From the NCBI GenBank assembly GCA_900751785.1, contig CAADSM010000060.1, forward strand, positions 1-21,363: a stretch of 21,363 nt of DNA, written 5' to 3'. This document shows positions 17,106 to 21,363 of the stretch, piece by piece. Source of the DNA: Lachnospiraceae bacterium. Its GTDB lineage: Bacteria > Bacillota > Clostridia > Lachnospirales > Lachnospiraceae. Every line of letters begins with the position of its first letter. Positions within the stretch are counted from its first letter, which is position 1. Made by a program: the position numbers and the translations under genes. The notes beneath the pieces were generated by a model that worked only from the letters and a program-made list of their open reading frames with translations, was not told the origin of the DNA and ran no database searches.

Positions 17106-17810
17106 AGACTCCTCCCAAGTCCCTTCTGCTCCCGGACAATGGCAATGCCGGAACTAGTGCCGATCCGGTCAGCGCCGGCATCCGCCATCTCCTCCGCGTC
17201 CTTCAGGGAACGGATCCCCCCTGACGCTTTGACTCCCATACTGTCCCCAGCCTCAGCCCTCATCAGCCTGACATCCGCTGCTGTGGCGCCGCCAGTGGAA
17301 AAGCCGGTGGACGACTTGACAAACGCAGCCCCGGCCTCCCGGCAGACCCTGCAGGCCCTGCGTTTCTCATCCTCCGTGAGCAGACAGGTCTCCAGGATCA
17401 CCTTCACAAGCGCGCTGCTTCCAGCCGCCTCCACGACTCCCTCGATATCACGGCGTACATACTCCCAGTCTCCGCTCTTGATCATGCCCACATTGATGAC
17501 CATGTCCAGCTCATCTGCCCCGTCCTTCACGGCAGGGGCAGCCTCCGCCGCCCTCCCCCCCGCCCTCCCGGCCGCCTGCGGCTTCCGCCGCCTCCCCCGC
17601 CGGCGACATCGCTCCCAGAGGGAATCCGATGACTGTGCACACCTTTACATCAGAATCCTTCAGAAGATCTGCGCAGAAGCTGACATAGCAGGAATTTACG
17701 CATACAGAGTGGAAGCCATATTCCACCGCCTCCTGGCAGAGCTTCTTCACCTGCTCTCGCGACGCCTCCGGCTTCAGCAATGTATGATCGATCATCTTCG
17801 CATAATCCAT
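17102..17810 (-). pseudogene. deoC: Deoxyribose-phosphate aldolase, frameshifted in a G-rich expansion
   Basis: DeoC cleaves 2-deoxyribose-5-phosphate to glyceraldehyde-3-phosphate and acetaldehyde in deoxynucleoside catabolism. The 5' part starts at ATG 17810, eight bases after AGGAGG ([16 protein letters not shown]), and reads to [11 protein letters not shown]. The rest, from [12 protein letters not shown], is in another frame and contains the Schiff-base lysine region FVKSSTGFS and [10 protein letters not shown]. The frames part in a G-rich tract with seven G (17555-17561, C on the plus strand). Deleting one G restores one frame, leaving a 13-residue insertion rich in Gly/Ala/Glu/Arg compared with the usual 16-residue link. 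As read, the first part stops at about 17511. It may be a true pseudogene, a slippage site, or a sequencing error. Confidence 0.85.
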
Positions 17811-17860
17811 ATCTTGATCCTCCTTGTACTTCTCAAAAAATCCTTTTCTCAGCTTCATCC

Positions 17861-17890
17861 ATTATAAGTCATGCTCTGTATGCGGCACAA
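17861..17890 (-). promoter_or_regulatory. Promoter of the deoC-scpAB operon
   Basis: Minus-strand TTGTGC and a perfect TATAAT are separated by 18 nt. Transcription would start about 44 nt before the deoC ATG. No other comparable promoter was seen from here to dacF-like copy 1, supporting one transcript. Confidence 0.6.
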
Positions 17891-17926
17891 CCCTGATTTC
17901 CATAATTTATATGAGAACCGCCCGCT

Positions 17927-17945
17927 CCGCAGGCAGTCCTGCCGG
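17927..17945 (-). terminator. Weak hairpin directly after the second carboxypeptidase gene
   Basis: Minus-strand CCGGCAGG pairs with CCTGCGG with one bulge around a 4-nt loop, immediately after the stop codon. No T-run follows, so termination would be weak. Confidence 0.3.
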
Positions 17946-19217
17946 CTACAGGCGCAGTGCTTCCGCTGCTTTCAGCAGATAGTCAAAGAATCCTGCCTTC
18001 TCCACATCCTCTGACGCGATAATGTCGACTCTCCCTGCCTCTGTTCCGTCCAGCGTATACACGACCTGCCCGATGACGTCCCCCTTTTTCAGAGGAGCGC
18101 TGATCTCTCCCTTCATTTCCACGGTCTTTTCCATCTGGTTTAAGTTCGCTCCTGTCATATCCAGCCAGGTAAACTGCTCCGCGTACTCCGCGCCCACTTC
18201 TTCCTCCACGCCGCCTTCCACCTTCACAGGCGGAAGCGCTTCCATGTCATTGTCTGTGTAGATCTGGCATTTTCCGAATCCATAGTTCAAAAGCTTCACC
18301 GCGTCGCTGAAGCGTTCCTTGGAATTTTCCGCCGCCATGATCACTGCGATCAGTTCCACTCCATTCTTCTCCGCTGTGGCAGACACACAGAACTTTGCCT
18401 CGCCGGTGGACCCGGTCTTGAGTCCTGTGGCATACTCATACTGTCTGACAAGCTTATTCGTGTTGGTCAGCCCAAACTCGGAAGTCCCCTTCTCCGTCGT
18501 ATGCGTAATATTCTCCATCCAGATCATACAGTAGTCATGGATCTGAGGATACTTGGTGATCAGCTCTCTCGACATCAGCGCGATGTCCCGCGCGCTGGTC
18601 ACATGACCGTCCGCATCCAGACCGTTGCAGTTGACAAAGCTTGTGTTATTCATCCCCAGCTCCGCCGCCCGCTCATTCATCCTGCTCACAAACTCTTCTT
18701 CATTTCCGCATATGTACTCCGCCATGGCGACACAGGCGTCGTTCGCGCTGGCCACAGAGATACACTTGATCAGAGTATCCACAGTCTGCACCTCTCCCGC
18801 CTCCAGGAACACCTGGGAGCCGCCCATTGACGCCGCATACTCAGACGTCGTCACCTCATCCTCCAGGCTGATCGATCCATTCTCAAGAGCATCAAAAATA
18901 AGCAGAAGCGTCATCACCTTCGTCACACTTGCCGGCGGCCGGGCTGTATCCGCATCCTTCTCATAGATGACTGTTCCGGTAGAGGCTTCCATCAGAATTG
19001 CCGACGGAGCGCTAATCTCCACCGCCGCAGTGTTTTCCTCCGGCGTACTCGCATCCGCATTTTCTCCCGATATATTTTCGTCCGCACTTTCTTCCCCGTT
19101 TTCCTCTGCTGCACTTTCTTCCTCTGCGCTTTCTTCTGCATACACATCCACAGGAGCAATATAAACGCCCTGCAGCAGCAGAGCGGATCCGAGAACTACT
19201 GCCAGAAACCTCTTCAT
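17946..19217 (-). CDS. D-alanyl-D-alanine carboxypeptidase (S11), copy 2, with acidic linker
   Basis: Extracytoplasmic peptidoglycan carboxypeptidase of 423 residues. The ATG at 19217 (MKRFLAVVLGSALLL) is chosen because AGAGGAG lies 7 nt upstream; a further in-frame ATG at 19235 lacks such a site. A signal peptide (about 1-27) is followed by about 40 residues made almost wholly of Glu, Ala, Ser, Asp and Asn, then the catalytic domain with SVTK (Ser97-Lys100), SAN (157-159) and KTG (267-269). A C-terminal beta domain ends in a probable amphipathic helix (FFDYLLKAAEAL). It differs clearly from copy 1, so it is an old paralogue rather than a recent duplication. Confidence 0.93.
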   Translation of the reverse strand: MKRFLAVVLGSALLLQGVYIAPVDVYAEESAEEESAAEENGEESADENISGENADASTPEENTAAVEISAPSAILMEASTGTVIYEKDADTARPPASVTKVMTLLLIFDALENGSISLEDEVTTSEYAASMGGSQVFLEAGEVQTVDTLIKCISVASANDACVAMAEYICGNEEEFVSRMNERAAELGMNNTSFVNCNGLDADGHVTSARDIALMSRELITKYPQIHDYCMIWMENITHTTEKGTSEFGLTNTNKLVRQYEYATGLKTGSTGEAKFCVSATAEKNGVELIAVIMAAENSKERFSDAVKLLNYGFGKCQIYTDNDMEALPPVKVEGGVEEEVGAEYAEQFTWLDMTGANLNQMEKTVEMKGEISAPLKKGDVIGQVVYTLDGTEAGRVDIIASEDVEKAGFFDYLLKAAEALRL

Positions 19218-19332
19218 CTGAAAACTCCTCTGCATTTTCGTCTGTTAACAGTATAGTCCTCCATAGGAGCAAATATGTCAGAAACGTCTGTTTCCGCCTT
19301 AAAAACCACCCTTTGACGAGCAGAGGAATCAT

Positions 19333-19361
19333 TTGACTTTTGGAAATTCATAGCGTATATT
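19333..19361 (+). promoter_or_regulatory. Promoter of the J-domain gene
   Basis: TTGACT and TATATT are separated by 17 nt on the plus strand, about 45 nt before the ATG. Five and four or five of six positions match the sigma-A consensus. It lies in the 189-nt divergent spacer shared with the minus-strand carboxypeptidase gene, for which no convincing promoter was found. Confidence 0.65.
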
Positions 19362-19406
19362 AATCGATGGGAGAATAAAGACCACAAATTAATAAGGAGG
19401 CCATCG

Positions 19407-20135
19407 ATGAAGCCACGCACTTATTATGACATTTTAGGTGTATCCAGAGATGCGAGTTTAGAGGAGATCACAGCCGCGAAAAACGCATTGGCAAAAGTGT
19501 ATCATCCCGACGCCAACGTACATAGAGATATCGATACCACCGCTTTCATGCAGGAAATCCTTGAAGCCTACCGCGTCCTCTCCAATCCCGAGAAACGGAA
19601 GGAATACAATCTGGAAACCTTCGGCGAATGCGAATCCACAAGGGTGTTCCGTACCTTCAAGGTCGGGCCGGACGACGGAGCAAAGGATGACGCCGTGTCC
19701 TTTGTCACATACTGGAACACAGCGGCACAGCTCAACGAGCTCGTTGCACGCAGCGTCCGCCTGATGGAGCGGGAAACAAAAAAGAAAAAGCCGCTGAGGA
19801 AACGTTTTTTCCGTAAGACGGAAAAATCTGAGCTGTCAAAGGCAGACTCTCTCCGCGAACGGCAGATCACACAGCTCTCTCTCCAGGCAGTCCAGTACAT
19901 CACCGAACTGAAGATGGCAGGGATCGCCATGGAGTACTGGAATCCGGAGGCAATGAACTGGGTGCTCGTCCGCTGGGGACAGAAAAAAGACACGGATTAC
20001 CATATCCTGTTCAACCGGTATGCCGCCTATATCGAGCAGAGCAAATCCGGCGCCGAAAAAATGAAACTGCGTTCTCAGAATCGCCAGTTTCACAATAATC
20101 TGAAAAAACTGCTCTCCTACGCATTAAATGCGTAA
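19407..20135 (+). CDS. J-domain (DnaJ-like) protein with uncharacterised C-terminal region
   Basis: The only plus-strand gene. 242 residues; ATG follows AAGGAGG by 7 nt. Residues 5-68 are a J-domain (YYDILGVSRDASLEEI, intact HPD at 33-35, AYRVLSNPEKRKEY), which would stimulate the ATPase of a DnaK partner. The G/F region, zinc-finger domain and substrate-binding domains of true DnaJ are missing. The rest has a lysine/arginine-rich stretch (about 123-140, KKKKPLRKRFFRK) and a helical region (150-180) ending in aromatic-rich YWNPEAMNWVLVRW. I recognise no domain there. No signal peptide or membrane span. The 3' end overlaps the convergent phosphatase gene by 12 nt. Confidence 0.85.
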   Translation: MKPRTYYDILGVSRDASLEEITAAKNALAKVYHPDANVHRDIDTTAFMQEILEAYRVLSNPEKRKEYNLETFGECESTRVFRTFKVGPDDGAKDDAVSFVTYWNTAAQLNELVARSVRLMERETKKKKPLRKRFFRKTEKSELSKADSLRERQITQLSLQAVQYITELKMAGIAMEYWNPEAMNWVLVRWGQKKDTDYHILFNRYAAYIEQSKSGAEKMKLRSQNRQFHNNLKKLLSYALNA

Positions 20136-20588
20136 GAGGCAGTCCTGGATGAGGGCTTCGCAGCCCTCTTTTACGTCTCTGTATGTCTCGTCAAAATTCC
20201 CCGTATACCACGGATCGGCAATATCCTGCCCTTTTCTCTCCGTGAAATCAAGAAACTTCGACACTTTTCCTTCCGGATCGCCGTTTCCTATAATACGGTG
20301 GATGTTCCGGATATTCCATGTGTCCATTCCTATAATGTAATCAAACTGATCATACTCCTCTCGGCTCATCTGACGCGCGCGGTGATCTCCACAGGGGATG
20401 CCCACTTCCTTTAGCTTCCGGCGTGTGCCGTGGTGGACCGGATTACCGATCTCCTCGCGGCTGGTGGCAGCCGAATCGATGTGGAAGGAAGCGGTGAGGT
20501 CCATTTTGTTGACCATGTCCTGTAAAACATATTGGGCCATGGTGGAACGGCAGATGTTGCCGTGGCAGACGAAAAGCACTCGTATCAT
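20124..20588 (-). CDS. Low-molecular-weight protein-tyrosine-phosphatase
   Basis: Cysteine-dependent phosphatase of 154 residues, cytosolic. The P-loop CHGNICRS near the N-terminus gives nucleophile Cys8 and Arg14; the general acid is Asp125 in ADPWYTGNFDETY. The CX5RS loop with the DP motif marks LMW-PTP rather than ArsC. Bacterial members reverse tyrosine phosphorylation, for example in polysaccharide or stress control, or act on arginine phosphate; no kinase or capsule gene is here to choose between these. ATG is nine bases after AGGAGGG. The 3' end converges on the J-domain gene and contains that gene's terminator. Confidence 0.93.
   Translation of the reverse strand: MIRVLFVCHGNICRSTMAQYVLQDMVNKMDLTASFHIDSAATSREEIGNPVHHGTRRKLKEVGIPCGDHRARQMSREEYDQFDYIIGMDTWNIRNIHRIIGNGDPEGKVSKFLDFTERKGQDIADPWYTGNFDETYRDVKEGCEALIQDCLLRI
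20151..20173 (+). terminator. Terminator of the J-domain gene, inside the phosphatase coding sequence
   Basis: GAGGGCT-TCGC-AGCCCTC is a perfect 7-bp stem with a four-base loop followed by TTTTA, 16 nt after the plus-strand stop codon. It lies wholly within codons 141-146 (EGCEAL) of the convergent phosphatase gene. Confidence 0.75.
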
Positions 20589-20624
20589 ATTTTAAAACCC
20601 TCCTGATTTGCTAAGATTTATTCT

Positions 20625-20640
20625 GATAATTCCTATTATC
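20625..20640. repeat. Inverted repeat GATAAT-TCCT-ATTATC upstream of the phosphatase gene
   Basis: Exact 6-bp arms around 4 nt, about 40 nt before the phosphatase start. The minus-strand GATAAT could serve as its -10 element, though no good -35 is placed at 17 nt. Confidence 0.4.
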
Positions 20641-20672
20641 GGAACTAACATTCCCCTAAAATTTATATCTCC

Positions 20673-20695
20673 CCAAGTGTCAAATTGACACTTGG
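20673..20695. repeat. Perfect 23-bp palindrome between the Fic and phosphatase genes
   Basis: The arm CCAAGTGTCAA is followed by one central base and its exact complement TTGACACTTGG. It sits 34 nt after the Fic stop codon. It could be an operator, or a terminator for fic, but the downstream minus-strand sequence is GGAGATATAAATTTT rather than a clean T-run. Confidence 0.7.
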
Positions 20696-20729
20696 AAACT
20701 AACTTTTGATACTTTGAAAATTATCTTAC

Positions 20730-21363
20730 TTAATATGGGATTCTGAAATAATCCAAATACGCCTTATATCGATCCTGTGCGGTCAGGCAAGTATCTGTCA
20801 GATAGCCTTTTTCATTGTCCCACTCTTTCAACCCTCTATAGTAGAACATCTTCAGTTTATCCTCAATAATGAATGGAACGATATTATATTTCAAACATTC
20901 TTTGAACATAATCAGCCTGCCCACACGACCGTTACCGTCCTGAAACGGATGGATTCGCTCAAACTTTACATGGAAATCCAAAATATCTTCAAATGTCTTT
21001 TCTTCTTTTGCGTTATACGCTGTCAGCAATGCTTTCATCTTACCGGCAACTTCTTCGGGCAGAGCAGTATCCATGCCGCCCACCTCATTAGGAAATTTCT
21101 TATAATCTCCCACTGCAAACCAGTCTTTTCTGGAATCGCTGGTTCCACTTTTCAAAATCAGATGAAGCTCTTTAATAAGCTTTTCAGTCAAAGCAGCTTT
21201 TGCATGGTCGATAATCATATCAATACATCGAAAATGATTTGCGGTTTCAATCACATCATCTACGTTGAGAACTTCATTTTCCACGCCGATGGTATTGGTT
21301 TCAAAAATATATCTGGTCTGTTCATGCGTCAGACGACTTCCCTCAATATGGTTTGAGTTATAT
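20730..21363 (-). CDS. Fic family protein (class II, N-terminal inhibitory motif), 5' end cut by the window edge
   Basis: Fic enzymes usually transfer AMP to a target hydroxyl. 210 residues are visible and the frame is open to the edge, so the N-terminus is missing. The Fic motif is complete: HPFQDGNGRVGR (about visible residues 138-149) with catalytic His. About 130 residues before it lies SNHIEG, fitting the inhibitory (S/T)xxxE(G/N) helix whose Glu blocks ATP; in class II proteins this precedes the Fic core, as here. So the enzyme is probably kept inactive until released. No antitoxin gene is needed in this class and none is seen. The gene is AT-rich, unlike the window centre, consistent with acquisition. 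Confidence 0.9.
   Translation of the reverse strand, partial: YNSNHIEGSRLTHEQTRYIFETNTIGVENEVLNVDDVIETANHFRCIDMIIDHAKAALTEKLIKELHLILKSGTSDSRKDWFAVGDYKKFPNEVGGMDTALPEEVAGKMKALLTAYNAKEEKTFEDILDFHVKFERIHPFQDGNGRVGRLIMFKECLKYNIVPFIIEDKLKMFYYRGLKEWDNEKGYLTDTCLTAQDRYKAYLDYFRIPY

Noticed and set aside
16752..17867. Plus-strand open frame of about 370 codons opposite deoC and the phosphoesterase gene
   Set aside because: Low-complexity Ser/Pro/Ala-rich translation with no motif; explained by GC-rich codons on the opposite strand.
20124..20588. Arsenate reductase (ArsC) identity for the small phosphatase
   Set aside because: The CX5RS loop and the late DPWYTG motif are those of LMW tyrosine phosphatase; the extra redox cysteines of ArsC are not seen and no ars genes are nearby.
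1..21363. CRISPR arrays, tRNA or rRNA genes, insertion sequences, phage genes
   Set aside because: No regularly spaced repeats, tRNA-like folds, transposase, integrase or phage structural motifs were found on reading both strands by eye.

Overview
The window reads as chromosome from an anaerobic Gram-positive bacterium of the class Clostridia, most likely Lachnospiraceae (Clostridium cluster XIVa type). The signs are strong AGGAGG-type ribosome binding sites, MEP-pathway isoprenoid synthesis (ispH beside cmk), a biotin-dependent sodium-pump decarboxylase operon, sporulation-type D,D-carboxypeptidases and many short spacings or ATGA overlaps between genes. The central ~20 kb is moderately GC-rich. 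The first ~360 bases and the last ~775 bases are clearly AT-rich. Almost everything is on the minus strand, so the genes are best read from right to left; only one gene, for a J-domain protein, is on the plus strand.

Layout from right to left. A class II Fic protein runs off the right edge in AT-rich DNA, followed by a palindrome-rich spacer. A low-molecular-weight tyrosine phosphatase gene follows, converging with and overlapping the plus-strand J-domain gene. A divergent spacer leads to a D-Ala-D-Ala carboxypeptidase. Next is an apparent operon with a good promoter: deoC (broken by a frameshift in a G-rich expansion), a membrane-anchored metallophosphoesterase, scpA, scpB and a second D-Ala-D-Ala carboxypeptidase. 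Then comes leuA, whose product carries a complete AraC-type DNA-binding domain at its C-terminus and whose 3' untranslated region holds a chain of strong hairpins. A five-gene operon follows: an MmdA-like carboxyltransferase, an OadG-like lipoprotein, a biotin carrier, an OadB/GcdB-type Na+ pump subunit and an OadA-like carboxyltransferase, closed by a terminator. Xaa-Pro aminopeptidase is next, then the group rpiR-type regulator, HI0933/BaiN-like flavoprotein, cmk and ispH, with ispH running off the left edge.

How the genes work together: the decarboxylase operon contains the two soluble carboxyltransferase types of a transcarboxylase plus the membrane parts of a Na+-translocating decarboxylase, all apparently sharing one biotin carrier. 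This suggests interconversion of C3/C4 acids coupled to sodium export. ScpAB (chromosome condensation) and two penicillin-binding carboxypeptidases are housekeeping functions for chromosome and wall.

The most unusual item is the LeuA-AraC fusion: the leucine-binding regulatory domain sits directly before a DNA-binding domain, suggesting a biosynthetic enzyme that may also act as a leucine-responsive regulator. Other points for a second look are the deoC G-tract frameshift, the abrupt composition change inside ispH, the hairpins after leuA, and the perfect palindrome between fic and the phosphatase gene. No rRNA, tRNA, CRISPR array, insertion sequence or phage gene was seen.
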